DNA of 64,000 nucleotides from Streptomyces goshikiensis (GCF_014650555.1 NZ_BMVE01000011.1:1-64000); one strand, 5' to 3'. Shown: positions 26,149 through 35,873, counted from the first letter of the stretch. The notes: generated from the letters alone by a model not told the origin. Numbers and translations: made by a program.

Positions 26149-27882
26149 TCAGAGGAGCTGCTGGTAGGTGTTCCAGCCGGAGCCGACGCGGGTGCGGTCG
26201 TCGAAGGGGACGGGCTGGTTGCCGTTGCCCTTGTAGAGCCACAGCACGCCCGCCGCGTCGCGAGCGACGAGGTCGGCGCGGTTGTCACCCGTGATGTCAC
26301 CGACGAGGCTGAACTGGTCGTAGACGTTCCAGCCACCGGCGATACGGGTGCGGTCGTCGAACGGGACCGTCGGGTTGTCGTTGCCCTTGTAGAGCCACAG
26401 CACACCGGCCTTGTCACGGGCCAGCAGGTCGGGGCGGCCATCGCCCGTAACGTCGGCGGAGCCGATCAGCTGGTCGTACACGTTCCAGCCGCCCGCGACG
26501 CGGACACGGTCCTGGAACGGGCTGCCCGGGTTGCCGGTGCCCTTGTACAGCCACAGCACACCGGCCTTGTCACGCGCCAGCAGGTCCGGCTTCCCGTCCC
26601 GGTAGATGTCACCGGCGCCGATCAGCTGGTCGTAGATGTCCCAGCCGCCGCCGACCCGGGTGCGGTCCGCGTAGCCGCTGACGTTGGAGAACTGCCGCTG
26701 GTAGTGCCACAGCACACCGGCGCTGTCCCGGCCCACGAGCTCACCCAGCCCGGTCATCGCACTCGCCGGAGTCCCGACCCCGTAGTTCAGGGACTGGCTG
26801 ACCGAAGTCAGCTTGGTGAGCTGGTCGTACGTGTTCCAGCCGCCCCCGATCAGAACCCGGTCACCGGCCAGCGAGCCTTCCCCGTCCCCCCAGTACTGGA
26901 ACAGCTGACCACTGGCATCACGGGCCAGGAGGTCGTACAACCGGCGCGGCGCCCCGCTGCCCGTGCTGAAGGTCGCCTTGGCCCGCTGCCAGCCCTCGTT
27001 GGGGGTACCGGTGTAGATGGTGCTGGTGGAGTGCAGCGACAGGTTCGACACACCGGTGCCCGCCGGCACGGTGAAGGTGTACTCCATCCAGTGCTCACCG
27101 GGGACGGTGTTCTTGCAGCTCATGTTGCCCGTGTAGAGCGTGACCTTCGGATCTTCGATCTTGCAGGACATGCCGGCGCTGGTGGTCACCTCACTCACGC
27201 GGGCCATCGGGCCGTACGACCAGTACGGCGCCCCCTGGCCCTGCAGGAACACGAAGTGCTGCTCCCCGGCATCCGTGGCGTGGAGACGGACACGCTGGCG
27301 CACGGAGGCGCCCGCCGCGACGTCGGGCAGCTCGAACGACACCGTGTTGCGGGCGGCCCGCTCCAGCGTCTTCACCGTCACCTTGGACGACCCGCTGGTC
27401 GCGTCACCGGGCCGGGTACCGGCGCTCTGCGCCATCGCGACCGCGGCCTTCAGATCCCCGTCGCGCGGCACGTAGGCGTAGCCCTCGTAGGCCGTCGTCA
27501 TGTCCGCGGCGTCCTGGGCGACGGCGAAGCTGGGAGGGTACCCGTCCCGCACGTCACAGACGTAGACGGAGACCGCCCCCTCGACCTCCTCGCACGTGTC
27601 CGACTTCCGCCGCAGCGAGGCGGGCAGCCCGTCAGCCGCGGCCACCGGACCCGTCAGCGGCTTCGTGGAGAACGCGTAGATCATCTTTCCCCGGGCGATG
27701 CCGGAGATGAGCGCGGCCCCCGTGTTCCACCCCTGGCCGGGCGCCAGCACCTCTTCCCCGGGCGTGGCGAACACGGGGTTGGAGTCAACGGCCAGCGCAG
27801 GGGTGGCCACCGCCGCGAGGCCGGCCGCCACGGCCGCCGTCGCCGTGGCTATCGACGCCGCTCTGCGGAAACTTCTGTTCAA
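26149..27882 (-). CDS. Secreted FG-GAP/VCBS repeat protein
   Basis: A 577-residue exported protein. The start is most likely TTG 27882, giving a signal peptide MNRSFRRAASIATAT...ALA; an ATG at 28005 would add an odd Trp/Arg-rich leader. The N-terminal half is unannotated, with four cysteines around 170-265. The C-terminal half has about six copies of a roughly 45-residue beta-propeller blade, each with DLLARDKAGVLWLYKG or close variants and a GGWNVYDQL tail. Such propellers bind surface ligands or calcium. No catalytic motif is seen. Confidence 0.85.
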   Translation of the reverse strand: MNRSFRRAASIATATAAVAAGLAAVATPALAVDSNPVFATPGEEVLAPGQGWNTGAALISGIARGKMIYAFSTKPLTGPVAAADGLPASLRRKSDTCEEVEGAVSVYVCDVRDGYPPSFAVAQDAADMTTAYEGYAYVPRDGDLKAAVAMAQSAGTRPGDATSGSSKVTVKTLERAARNTVSFELPDVAAGASVRQRVRLHATDAGEQHFVFLQGQGAPYWSYGPMARVSEVTTSAGMSCKIEDPKVTLYTGNMSCKNTVPGEHWMEYTFTVPAGTGVSNLSLHSTSTIYTGTPNEGWQRAKATFSTGSGAPRRLYDLLARDASGQLFQYWGDGEGSLAGDRVLIGGGWNTYDQLTKLTSVSQSLNYGVGTPASAMTGLGELVGRDSAGVLWHYQRQFSNVSGYADRTRVGGGWDIYDQLIGAGDIYRDGKPDLLARDKAGVLWLYKGTGNPGSPFQDRVRVAGGWNVYDQLIGSADVTGDGRPDLLARDKAGVLWLYKGNDNPTVPFDDRTRIAGGWNVYDQFSLVGDITGDNRADLVARDAAGVLWLYKGNGNQPVPFDDRTRVGSGWNTYQQLL

Positions 27883-28453
27883 CGAGACCTGACTTTCCGG
27901 TAAGGCGCCCCATGGGGAGCCTGTCGTTCTGAGGTGCCGAAACCCGCGGCCGAAGCCCGACGAAACGGCCCGCGGCCCCCACGGCCAAGCGGGGCCACGG
28001 GCCATCTCGCATCAAGAACCCTCAGGAGAGACTGGTGATGGAGTAACTCCAGCCGCTGTTGCCCACCTTCAGCGGCTTGCGATGAGTGGTGGCGCCGCCA
28101 GGATAGAAGAGCAGACACCCCGGTGGCACCGGCGTCGTCGTCGATGAACGTCTTGCCGACAACGGCGCCCTGGGCGTTTCCGGAGCTGGTGACCAGCGGA
28201 CGGCTGCTGGGCTGCCAGCCACCGGCCCCGTAGACGGCTCGCCGACGGCACCGACCGCCTACGACGTCAACCCCGCACCTCCGCTCGCCCTGAGGGAACG
28301 AGCCAAGGCCAGGCTGAGGGAGCAGGCCGTACGCGGGGCGGGTGGCGTACGCGGCCCCCCTGACCGTTTCTTCGGGGGAGTTTCCGACACTGGCCGATTC
28401 CGGTCCGGGAAACTGCCGCCCGGCCACCCCGGGCGGCGTCGTACGCTGCGGTG
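27883..28453. other. Intergenic region around a frameshifted remnant
   Basis: A 571-bp gap holding the FG-GAP promoter region (27890-28005), the remnant at 28022-28250, and the leader of the NUDIX gene. Nothing else is convincing. Confidence 0.4.
28022..28250 (-). pseudogene. Frameshifted C-terminal remnant of a secreted-type protein
   Basis: Two overlapping minus-strand frames complement each other. One reads GGWQPSSRPLVTSSGNAQGA...FIDDDAGATG, and the other continues CLLFYPGGATTHRKPLKVG...SYSITSLS before a stop at 28022. They join if one G is removed from the four-base run at 28118-28121. Neither has a good start. Read as one, it resembles the end of a beta-rich exported protein. It could be a decayed gene or a sequencing indel. 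Confidence 0.4.
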
Positions 28454-28921
28454 ATGCGACCGAAATTCCTGCGCCCGCGTTCCCGGACTCCCCGTCAGGC
28501 GGCACGACTTGTCGTGCTGTCGCCCAGTGGGGCCGTGTTCCTGTTCCGGGAGAACAACATCGAGGTCGGCGTGCACTGGCTGCCTCCCGGCGGCGGGATC
28601 GATCCCGGGGAGAGCCCCGAGCAGTGCGTGCGGCGGGAGCTGCGGGAGGAGACCGGGTGGACCGATCTCGCCCCGCAGCGACTGCTGTGCACCTGGGAGC
28701 ACGACTTCACCCACCAGGGCGTGCCCATACGTCAGCACGAGCACATCTACGTCACCAGCGGCCCCGAGCGCGACCCCGTGCCGGAGTCGCCCGACGCGCA
28801 CTGGCGGTGGCTCTCCCCCGAGGCGCTCGCCGGGCTCGGCGAGCCGATCTGGCCGCCGCGGCTCGCCGACCTGCTCGCCGGGCCGCCAGTGGAGCCGGTG
28901 CACCTGGGGCTCGTAACGTAG
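28454..28921 (+). CDS. NUDIX hydrolase
   Basis: A 155-residue NUDIX protein. The Nudix box GGGIDPGESPEQCVRRELREETGW is intact (G-x5-E-x7-R-E-U-x-E-E-x-G, shown here in part), with the Glu pair for Mg binding. It hydrolyses nucleoside diphosphates linked to another group; the exact substrate is not visible. The start is ATG 28454, with a GTG at 28451 as alternative. It stands alone between the remnant and the serine protease. Confidence 0.9.
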   Translation: MRPKFLRPRSRTPRQAARLVVLSPSGAVFLFRENNIEVGVHWLPPGGGIDPGESPEQCVRRELREETGWTDLAPQRLLCTWEHDFTHQGVPIRQHEHIYVTSGPERDPVPESPDAHWRWLSPEALAGLGEPIWPPRLADLLAGPPVEPVHLGLVT

Positions 28922-29033
28922 CCCGGCGGCCGTCAGCGGCGGACGGGCGGCCGCCAGCAGCTGGCCGGCGCCCGTCCGCCAGCGCCAGGTGCCCGGCGGG
29001 CGTCAAGCAGGCGGCGCCGAAGCCCGGCGGGTG

Positions 29034-29912
29034 TCAGGGGCGGGGGCCCGCTGATGCTTTTTTGTACAGGTCGGCTGCGTACGGGCCCAGGATCGTGCTG
29101 GTGGAGACGTCGTCGGTGTCGCCGCCCGTGAGGATGCCGATGATTTTGCCGTCGCGGGCTATCCAGGCGCTGCCGCTGGTGCCGCCCGGGAAGTCCGCGC
29201 AGTCGAAGCGCTGTTCCTTCGCCCCTTGGCGGACCGCGACGGCCGTGCAGGTGCGGGGGACCTTGCGGTCGGCGGGGTAGCCCGTCACCGTGACCTCCTC
29301 GCCCGCGCGGCCCGAGGTGTCGAGGTCCGCCCCGCCGGTGAGGTCCTCTATGTTGCGGCCCGAGGCGTCGGGGGCGAGGCGGGCGAAGGCGAGGTCGTAG
29401 TCCTCGTCGCCGCCGGAGGACCAGCGGGAGTCCTCGTAGACCTCCTCCAGCTTCCAGGTACCGAACGGCGCCTTCCCGTTCGCGTATGCGGGTGCGAAGA
29501 CGGCTCCGCCGACGCCCGAGGTGCCGGAGAGCAGGCAGTGCCCGGCGGTGACGATCAGGTTGCGCCCGGGGCTGCGTACGACGGTGGCCGTGCAGAAGTG
29601 GTCGCCCTCCAGGCCGCCCGCGAACAGCGCGCCGGTGAAGGTGGCGGCGGCTCCCGGGGCGGGCGAGCCCGGGGTGACAGAGGCGCCCGGGGAGGCCGTC
29701 GGGGAGGTGCTCGGCGTGCCTGCGAGTTGAGGCTGTTTCGGTGGTTGCGATGGCGAAGATGCCGTGGGGGTGGGCGTACCCTTCGGGCCGGTCTTCGACT
29801 GGGCCGTGACCCGGCTCTCCACCGGTGGCACCACCTTCGTCATGGCCGCCGACGCCCCCAGCGCCGCCGCCACGCACAACACCGCGGTCACCACGGTCCG
29901 CTTGTCCACCAC
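29034..29912 (-). CDS. Secreted trypsin/V8-like serine protease
   Basis: A 292-residue protein. The start at GTG 29912 has GGAGG 7 bases upstream and gives a signal segment VVTAVLCVAAALGASAA. A Pro/Ser/Thr/Gly linker (about 45-95) precedes the catalytic domain. The triad is visible as His in TAGHC, Asp in DEDYDLAF and Ser in GGTSGS. Two cysteine pairs are likely (HFC...GHC, TCT...FDC). It acts outside the cell. Divergent from the alpha/beta hydrolase gene at 30102. Confidence 0.88.
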   Translation of the reverse strand: MVDKRTVVTAVLCVAAALGASAAMTKVVPPVESRVTAQSKTGPKGTPTPTASSPSQPPKQPQLAGTPSTSPTASPGASVTPGSPAPGAAATFTGALFAGGLEGDHFCTATVVRSPGRNLIVTAGHCLLSGTSGVGGAVFAPAYANGKAPFGTWKLEEVYEDSRWSSGGDEDYDLAFARLAPDASGRNIEDLTGGADLDTSGRAGEEVTVTGYPADRKVPRTCTAVAVRQGAKEQRFDCADFPGGTSGSAWIARDGKIIGILTGGDTDDVSTSTILGPYAADLYKKASAGPRP

Positions 29913-30036
29913 AGACACCCCTCCACCTTTGCTCTGGCGAAGCATGCCCCGGCGGCACTTCCGCCGCAAGGCTCAGTCAGGCCAGAGCGGGCGCCGGCCG
30001 CCGGACACCCCCCATCTCACCCTTCACGCACAGGCG

Positions 30037-30065
30037 TTGACAGACCGCGACCCCGGCTCGACAAT
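30037..30065 (+). promoter_or_regulatory. Sigma70-type promoter of the alpha/beta hydrolase
   Basis: TTGACA (30037-30042), 17-base spacer, GACAAT (30060-30065), 36 bp before the ATG at 30102. It is a close match to the vegetative (HrdB) consensus. Confidence 0.6.
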
Positions 30066-30101
30066 AAACCGCATACACCGGACACAGTTTTAGGGGAGAC
30101 C

Positions 30102-31271
30102 ATGCTCGGGACCGTCCTCACCACCGCCGCCACCGTCGCGGGCGCCCTCGCCGTCCCCGGTGCCGGGCTGTTCGGGCACCGGGCGCTGCGCCGGTCGGGG
30201 AACGCGGCCCTGATGCGGATCGACTCCCCCGACGGCATCGACGAGCAGGGCTTCGTCCGGATCGGCGGCATCGAGCAGTGGGTTTCGGTGCGCGGCGAGG
30301 ACCGCTCCAACCCGGTCGTCGTGGAGGTGCACGGCGGGCCCGGCGCCACCAACTCCCCTTACGGGATACGCACCCGCTCCTGGGAGCGGCACTTCACGAT
30401 CGTCCGCTGGGACATGCGCGGCGCGGGCAAGACCTTCGGCCGGGGCGGCCCCGAGGGGCAGGGCGAGACCACCTTCGAGCGGCTCTACGAGGACGCCCTG
30501 GAGGTCACCCGCCACGCGTGCGAGCGGCTGGGCGTGGCGCGGGTCGTGCTGCTCGCCAACTCCTTCGGCACCACCCTCGGGCTGCGCCTGGCCCGCGACC
30601 ACCCCGAGCTGTACTCGGCGTACGTCGGCACCGACCAGAACGTCCACGACGGCGGCCGCGACACCGGCGGCCACCGGGCGCTGCTGGAGCGGCTGCGCGC
30701 GGCGGGCCGGACGAAGGACGCCGCGGTGGTGGCGGCGATGGGTCCCGACCGGCGCCGCTGGACGGCGAGGCAGCGGGCGGCGTACGACAAGCTCTGCACG
30801 GCGAGCGACCCGCTGACCCTGGACACGCTCAAGAAGGTGGTCCTGGGGTCGATGTGGCTGTCGCCGCTGCACTCGCTGCGGGACCTGCGGGACTTCTTCC
30901 GCGGTCAGTCCTTCTCCGAGCGGATCACCCCGGGGACCGCCGGGTTCGACGACTGGGCCGACGGCACGGTCTTCGAGGTGCCGTTCTTCCTCTTCCAGGG
31001 CGACAGTGACGTGATCACCCCGACGGAGCGCGCCCGGGCGTTCTTCGAGGACGTGGAGGCCCCGGTCAAGGGGTTCGCGCTGATCGAGGACGCCAGCCAC
31101 TGGGCGGCCCTGCGCCACCCGGAGGTGTTCCTGGACCTCCTCCTGACCCACGTCCTCCCGGCGATCACGCCCCCGGCCCAGGCGCCGGCCCAGGCACCGG
31201 CACTGACCCCGGTCACGGCCCTGACCCCGCCCCCGGCCCCCGCCTCCGCCCGCCCCGCCGCGACGGCGTAG
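30102..31271 (+). CDS. Alpha/beta hydrolase, proline iminopeptidase-like
   Basis: A 389-residue hydrolase. The oxyanion motif HGGPG is characteristic of prolyl iminopeptidases and relatives. The nucleophile is Ser in ANSFGTT, the acid is Asp in FQGDSDVITP and the base is His in EDASHWA. The N-terminal hydrophobic stretch (about residues 3-30) may be a signal anchor, and there is an Ala/Pro-rich tail of about 35 residues. ATG 30102 has GGGGAG upstream. It cuts N-terminal proline or similar amides/esters; the precise substrate is open. Confidence 0.88.
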   Translation: MLGTVLTTAATVAGALAVPGAGLFGHRALRRSGNAALMRIDSPDGIDEQGFVRIGGIEQWVSVRGEDRSNPVVVEVHGGPGATNSPYGIRTRSWERHFTIVRWDMRGAGKTFGRGGPEGQGETTFERLYEDALEVTRHACERLGVARVVLLANSFGTTLGLRLARDHPELYSAYVGTDQNVHDGGRDTGGHRALLERLRAAGRTKDAAVVAAMGPDRRRWTARQRAAYDKLCTASDPLTLDTLKKVVLGSMWLSPLHSLRDLRDFFRGQSFSERITPGTAGFDDWADGTVFEVPFFLFQGDSDVITPTERARAFFEDVEAPVKGFALIEDASHWAALRHPEVFLDLLLTHVLPAITPPAQAPAQAPALTPVTALTPPPAPASARPAATA

Positions 31272-31277
31272 GGGCCG

Positions 31278-32516
31278 TCACACCCCGCCGGGTCGCCGTG
31301 CCCCCGCCCACAGGCCGTCCGGGGTCAGGCCCAGGAGGTCGATGGCGTTGCCGCGGACGATGCGGTCGACGACGTCGGGCGGGAGGTGGGCCATCTGGGC
31401 CTCGCCGACCTCGCGGGACTTCGGCCAGGTCGAGTCGGAGTGCGGGTAGTCCGTCTCGTAGAGGACGTTCCCGACGCCGATCGCGTCCAGGTTCCGCAGC
31501 CCGAAGGCGTCGTCGAAGAAGCAGCCGAAGACGTGCTCGGCGAAGAGTTCCGACGGCGGGCGCAGCACCTTGTCCGCGACGCCGCCCCAGCCGCGGTTCT
31601 CCTCCCAGACCACGTTCGCCCGTTCCAGGATGTACGGGATCCAGCCGATCTGGCCCTCCGCGTACATGATCCTCAGGTTCGGGAAGCGCTCGAACTTGCC
31701 GCTCATCAGCCAGTCGACCATCGAGAAGCAGCAGTTGGCGAAGGTGATGGTGGAGCCGACGGCCGGCGGGGCGTCCGCCGAGGTGGACGGCATGCGCGAG
31801 GAGGAGCCGATGTGCATGGCGATGACCGTGCCGGTCTCGTCGCAGGCCCGCAGGAAGGGGTCCCACTCGTCCGTGTGGACGGAGGGCAGGCCCAGGTGCG
31901 GGGGTATCTCGGAGAAGGCCACCGCGCGCACGCCGCGGGCCGCGTTGCGGCGGACCTCGGCGGCGGCGAGGTCGGCGTCCCAGAGCGGGATCAGGGTGAG
32001 CGGGATCAGCCGGCCCGCCGCGTCGGGGCCGCACCACTCCTCGACCATCCAGTCGTTGTAGGCCCGTACGCCGAGCAGTCCCAGCTCGCGGTCCCGGGCC
32101 TCGGTGAAGGTCTGGCCGCAAAAGCGCGGGAAGGTCGGGAAGCAGAGCGCCGACTGGACGTGGTTGACGTCCATGTCCGCGAGGCGCTCGGGAACCGAGA
32201 AGGACCCGGGGCGCATCTGCTCGTACGTGATGACCTCCAGCCTGATCTCGTCGCGGTCGTACCCGACCGCGGTGTCCAGCCGGGTGAGCGGGCGGTGCAG
32301 GTCCTCGTAGACCCACCAGTCGCCGATCGGTCCGTCGTCGCCCTTGGCCCCCATGACGGGGGCGAACTTGCCGCCGAGGAAGGTCATTTCCTTCAGGGGG
32401 GCGCGGACGACGCGGGGTCCGGTGTCCCGGTATCTGGACGGGAGCCGGTCCCGCCAGACGTGGGGCGGTTCCACCGTGTGGTCATCCACCGAGATGATCT
32501 TCGGGAAGGTCTCCAT
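31278..32516 (-). CDS. Amidohydrolase family 2 protein (ACMSD-like)
   Basis: A 412-residue TIM-barrel metal hydrolase/decarboxylase of the ACMSD-like amidohydrolase 2 family. It begins IISVDDHTVEPPHVW, which supplies the N-terminal metal site (D-x-H replaced by DDH). Later blocks are IAMHIGSSS, a metal-His candidate, and ETDYPHSDSTWP, carrying the late Asp. Such genes often sit with SCP-x thiolases and acyl-CoA dehydrogenases in actinobacterial catabolic sets. Transcribed under the operator at 32538-32552. Probable role: ring opening or decarboxylation of a cyclic intermediate. Confidence 0.88.
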   Translation of the reverse strand: METFPKIISVDDHTVEPPHVWRDRLPSRYRDTGPRVVRAPLKEMTFLGGKFAPVMGAKGDDGPIGDWWVYEDLHRPLTRLDTAVGYDRDEIRLEVITYEQMRPGSFSVPERLADMDVNHVQSALCFPTFPRFCGQTFTEARDRELGLLGVRAYNDWMVEEWCGPDAAGRLIPLTLIPLWDADLAAAEVRRNAARGVRAVAFSEIPPHLGLPSVHTDEWDPFLRACDETGTVIAMHIGSSSRMPSTSADAPPAVGSTITFANCCFSMVDWLMSGKFERFPNLRIMYAEGQIGWIPYILERANVVWEENRGWGGVADKVLRPPSELFAEHVFGCFFDDAFGLRNLDAIGVGNVLYETDYPHSDSTWPKSREVGEAQMAHLPPDVVDRIVRGNAIDLLGLTPDGLWAGARRPGGV

Positions 32517-32537
32517 GTGGTCTACGGTAGCGCCGAT

Positions 32538-32552
32538 CTGACGAACCGTCAG
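32538..32552. promoter_or_regulatory. CTGACG-N3-CGTCAG operator before amidohydrolase
   Basis: CTGACG-AAC-CGTCAG, perfect 6+3+6, 21 bp before the amidohydrolase ATG and 97 bp before afsR on the other strand. It could therefore also touch the afsR promoter. Confidence 0.85.
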
Positions 32553-32648
32553 CTAGTTGGGAAGGGATCGCTCCGCCACGGGCTGACGGGTACGCGCAAG
32601 ACAGGGCAGACTGACCCTTACACCGACGGAAGGCAGGGGGGACGACAG

Positions 32649-35600
32649 ATGGACGGCATACCGGCCATCCCGCACCAGCGGAACCACCCCGAGGCAGCCC
32701 CCCAGGCAGTACAGGCGGCACAGGCCGTACAGGCCGTACGCGCGGACACCCACCAACCGGCCGCGGCCGCCGAACTCACCCCCGGCGGCGCCCGGTTCGC
32801 CGTCCTCGGACCCATCCGGGCCTGGCGCGGCCGCGAGGCCCTGCCCTCCGGCAGCCCCCAGCAGCGCGCCCTGCTCGCCGTGCTCCTGCTCCGGGGCGGC
32901 CGGACCGCCACCGCGCCCGAGCTCATCGACGCGATCTGGGGCGAGGACCCGCCCCAGCAGGCCCTCGCCACCATCCGCACCTACGCGTCCCGGCTGCGCA
33001 AGGTCCTCGACCCCGGGCTGCTCGTCAGCGAGTCCGGCGGGTACGCCATCCGGCTGCGCCACATGGAGGCCCTCGACCTCGGCGTCGCCCGCGCTCTGGC
33101 CGCCGACGCCGAGAAGGCCCGCGCCGCCGGGGACCGCGCCCTCGCCCGCACCCTCCTCGCCCGCACCCTGGACCTCTGGGACGGCGAACCCCTCGCCGGA
33201 GTCCCCGGCCCGCACGCCGAGACCGAGCGGACCCGGCTCGCCGAATGGCGCGTCCAGCTGCTGGAGACCCGTCTGGACCTCGACCTGGAGGTCGGCCACC
33301 ACGCCGAGGCCGTCTCCGAGCTCACCGCGCTGACCGCCGCCCACCCGCTGCGCGAGCGGCTGCGCGAGCTGCTGATGCTCGCCCTCTACCGCAGCGGCCG
33401 CCAGGCCGAGGCCCTCGCCGTCTACGCCGACACCCGCCGGCTCCTCGCCGAGGAACTCGGCGTCGACCCGCGCCCAGAGCTCTCCGCCCTCCAGCAGCGC
33501 ATCCTGCGCGCCGACGCCGAACTCGCCCGCGCCGAGGACCCCGCGCCGGCCGCGGCCGCCGTCCACATGAAGCCCGCCCAACTGCCCGCCACCGTGCCCG
33601 ACTTCACCGGACGCACCCCGTTCGTCAGCGAGCTCGGCGCGATCCTGTCGGGCGCCGAGGGCCAGGTCATGGCCGTCTCCGCGCTCGCCGGCATCGGCGG
33701 CGTCGGCAAGACCACCCTCGCCGTGCACGTCGCGCACGCCGCCCGCCCGCACTTCCCCGACGGCCAGCTCTACGTGGACCTCCAGGGCACCGAGCCGCGC
33801 CCCGCCGAACCCGAGGCCGTCCTCGGCTCCTTCCTGCGGGCCCTCGGCACCCCCGACACCGCGATCCCCGACTCCCCCGCCGAACGCGCCGCGCTCTACC
33901 GCTCCGCCCTCGACGGCCGCCGCGTCCTGGTCCTGCTCGACAACGCCCGCGACGCCGCCCAGGTACGGCCGCTGCTGCCGGGCACCGCGGGCTGCGCCGC
34001 CCTCGTCACCAGCCGGGTCCGCATGTCGGGCCTCGCCGGGGCCCATCTCGTCGACCTCGACGTGATGAGCCCCGAGGAGGCCCTGCAGCTGTTCACCCGG
34101 ATCGTCGGCACCGAGCGCGTCGCCGCCGAACGCCAGGCCGCCCTCGACGTCGTCGGCGCCTGCGGGTTCCTGCCGCTCGCCATCCGCATCGCCGCCTCCC
34201 GGCTCGCCGCCCGCCGCACCTGGACCGTCTCCGTCCTGGCCGCCAAGCTCGCCGACGAACGCCGGCGCCTCGACGAGCTCCAGTCCGGCGACCTCGCCGT
34301 CAAGGCCACCTTCGAGCTCGGCTACGGCCAGCTGGAACCCGCCCAGCAGCGCGCGTTCCGCCTCCTCGGCCTCGCCGACGGCCCCGACATCTCCCTCGCC
34401 GCCGCGGCCGCCGTACTGGACCGGCCCGAGCACGACACCGAGGACCTCCTGGAGGCCCTCGTCGACTGCTCCCTCATCGAATCCGCCGCGCCCGGCCGCT
34501 ACCGCTTCCACGACCTCGTACGCCTCTACGCCCGCGCCTGCGCCGAACGCGACGAGCAGCCGCCCAGCGAGCGCGACACCGCCCTGTCCCGGCTGCTGGA
34601 CTTCTACCTGGCCACCGCCTCCCGGGTGTACGCGCTGGAGCGCCCCGGCGACCGTACGGTGGACCACCTGCCGCCCACCGACCGCGCCGGGCTGGTCTTC
34701 GCCGGCCGCCCCGCCGCGCTCGACTGGCTCTACGGCGAGGCCGACTGCCTCCTCGCCTGCGTCCAGCAGTCCGTGGGCCGGGGGCAGCTCGACCGCTCCG
34801 TCGGCCTGCTGATGGCCGCCAAGGACCTCGCCGAGTCCGGGGCCAGTTCCCGCATGTACGAGAACGCCGCCGTCATGGTCCGCGACGCCGCCCGCTCCCT
34901 CGGCAACGCCCGCGCCGAGGGCCGGGCCCGCACCACGCTGGCGCAGGCCCAGATCACGGCCGGCCGCTTCGACGCCGCCGCCACCGAGGCCAATACCGCC
35001 ATGGAGCTCGGCCGGCTCGCCGAAGACCCCTGGACCAGCGGGAACGCCCCCAACGAGCGGGGCATCATCGCGATCTACCGCAAGGAGCACTCCGCCGGCG
35101 AGGAGGCCCTGAGCCAGGCCCGGGAGGCCTTCCGCGCCGACGGGAACCGCCCCGGCGAGGCCAGCGCCCTGTGCAACCTGTCGCGGATCCACCTCGCCCA
35201 GGACCGCACGGGCAGCGCCGTGGAGCTGGCCCGGCAGGGCATCGAGATATACGCCGAACTCGGCCTGGAACTGCGGCTCGCCAACGGCCGGTACGCGCTG
35301 GGTCTGGCGCTGAGCCAGGCCGGCCGCTTCCTGGAGGCGCTGGCCGAGTTCACACAGGCGCTGGAGATCTTCCGCGACAACCGCCAGCCCCTGTGGGAGG
35401 GCGTGACACACTTCCGGCTGGCCGAGGTGCACCTGGCCGCCGGCCGGGCCACCCTGGCCGCCTCCCACGCGGAACAGGCCATCGCGCTGCGCGGCATCGG
35501 CGGGGTGTGGCGGCGCGGTACCGTCCTCCAGGTCCTCGGCAAGGCGCTGACGGTACTGGGGCAGCCGGACCGGGCGAGCGCCTGCTGGCGCGAGGCGCTG

Positions 35601-35675
35601 GCGATCTACGAGGGGCTCGGGTCGCCGGAGGCGTCCGAGGTCAGGATGCTGCTGGCGCTCGCCGCCGCCTCGTGA
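32649..35675 (+). CDS. afsR: AfsR-type BTAD/NB-ARC/TPR transcriptional activator
   Basis: A 1008-residue global antibiotic regulator. It is SARP-type: a winged-helix DNA-binding domain at about residues 40-130 (RALLAVLLLRGGRTATAPELIDAIWG), a BTAD to about 300, an NB-ARC ATPase with Walker A GIGGVGKT (348-355) and Walker B VLVLLDN near 420, and TPR-like helices to the end. The N-terminus MDGIPAIPHQ and the ELTALTAAHPLRERLREL block match S. coelicolor AfsR (993 aa). In that species AfsR is phosphorylated by AfsK and activates afsS. ATG 32649 follows AGGGGGGA. Confidence 0.95.
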   Translation: MDGIPAIPHQRNHPEAAPQAVQAAQAVQAVRADTHQPAAAAELTPGGARFAVLGPIRAWRGREALPSGSPQQRALLAVLLLRGGRTATAPELIDAIWGEDPPQQALATIRTYASRLRKVLDPGLLVSESGGYAIRLRHMEALDLGVARALAADAEKARAAGDRALARTLLARTLDLWDGEPLAGVPGPHAETERTRLAEWRVQLLETRLDLDLEVGHHAEAVSELTALTAAHPLRERLRELLMLALYRSGRQAEALAVYADTRRLLAEELGVDPRPELSALQQRILRADAELARAEDPAPAAAAVHMKPAQLPATVPDFTGRTPFVSELGAILSGAEGQVMAVSALAGIGGVGKTTLAVHVAHAARPHFPDGQLYVDLQGTEPRPAEPEAVLGSFLRALGTPDTAIPDSPAERAALYRSALDGRRVLVLLDNARDAAQVRPLLPGTAGCAALVTSRVRMSGLAGAHLVDLDVMSPEEALQLFTRIVGTERVAAERQAALDVVGACGFLPLAIRIAASRLAARRTWTVSVLAAKLADERRRLDELQSGDLAVKATFELGYGQLEPAQQRAFRLLGLADGPDISLAAAAAVLDRPEHDTEDLLEALVDCSLIESAAPGRYRFHDLVRLYARACAERDEQPPSERDTALSRLLDFYLATASRVYALERPGDRTVDHLPPTDRAGLVFAGRPAALDWLYGEADCLLACVQQSVGRGQLDRSVGLLMAAKDLAESGASSRMYENAAVMVRDAARSLGNARAEGRARTTLAQAQITAGRFDAAATEANTAMELGRLAEDPWTSGNAPNERGIIAIYRKEHSAGEEALSQAREAFRADGNRPGEASALCNLSRIHLAQDRTGSAVELARQGIEIYAELGLELRLANGRYALGLALSQAGRFLEALAEFTQALEIFRDNRQPLWEGVTHFRLAEVHLAAGRATLAASHAEQAIALRGIGGVWRRGTVLQVLGKALTVLGQPDRASACWREALAIYEGLGSPEASEVRMLLALAAAS

Positions 35676-35683
35676 ACGCACGC

Positions 35684-35722
35684 GTTCATCATTCGTTTAT
35701 CGCCGGGCGGCACTCTGTAGTT
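35684..35722 (+). promoter_or_regulatory. Putative AfsR-binding direct repeat and afsS promoter
   Basis: GTTCATC (35684-35690) and GTTTATC (35695-35701) are a direct repeat with 11-bp spacing, overlapping the likely -35 region. A TAGTTG-like -10 lies at 35717-35722. This is the layout known at the S. coelicolor afsS promoter, where AfsR binds. The leader to the afsS ATG is about 150 bases. Confidence 0.65.
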
Positions 35723-35873
35723 GTCGATCCGCGCAGACGGCGGGTGGACGGCCCGACACAACAGGAGGGCACCTCCCAGGTGCCGAATCCGCGAAGATCC
35801 GTCCGGCGGCCCTCGGGGGAGTCGCCGGGCGGATCCTCCGGACGACGAACCACATACTTTTCAGGAGTGCGCC

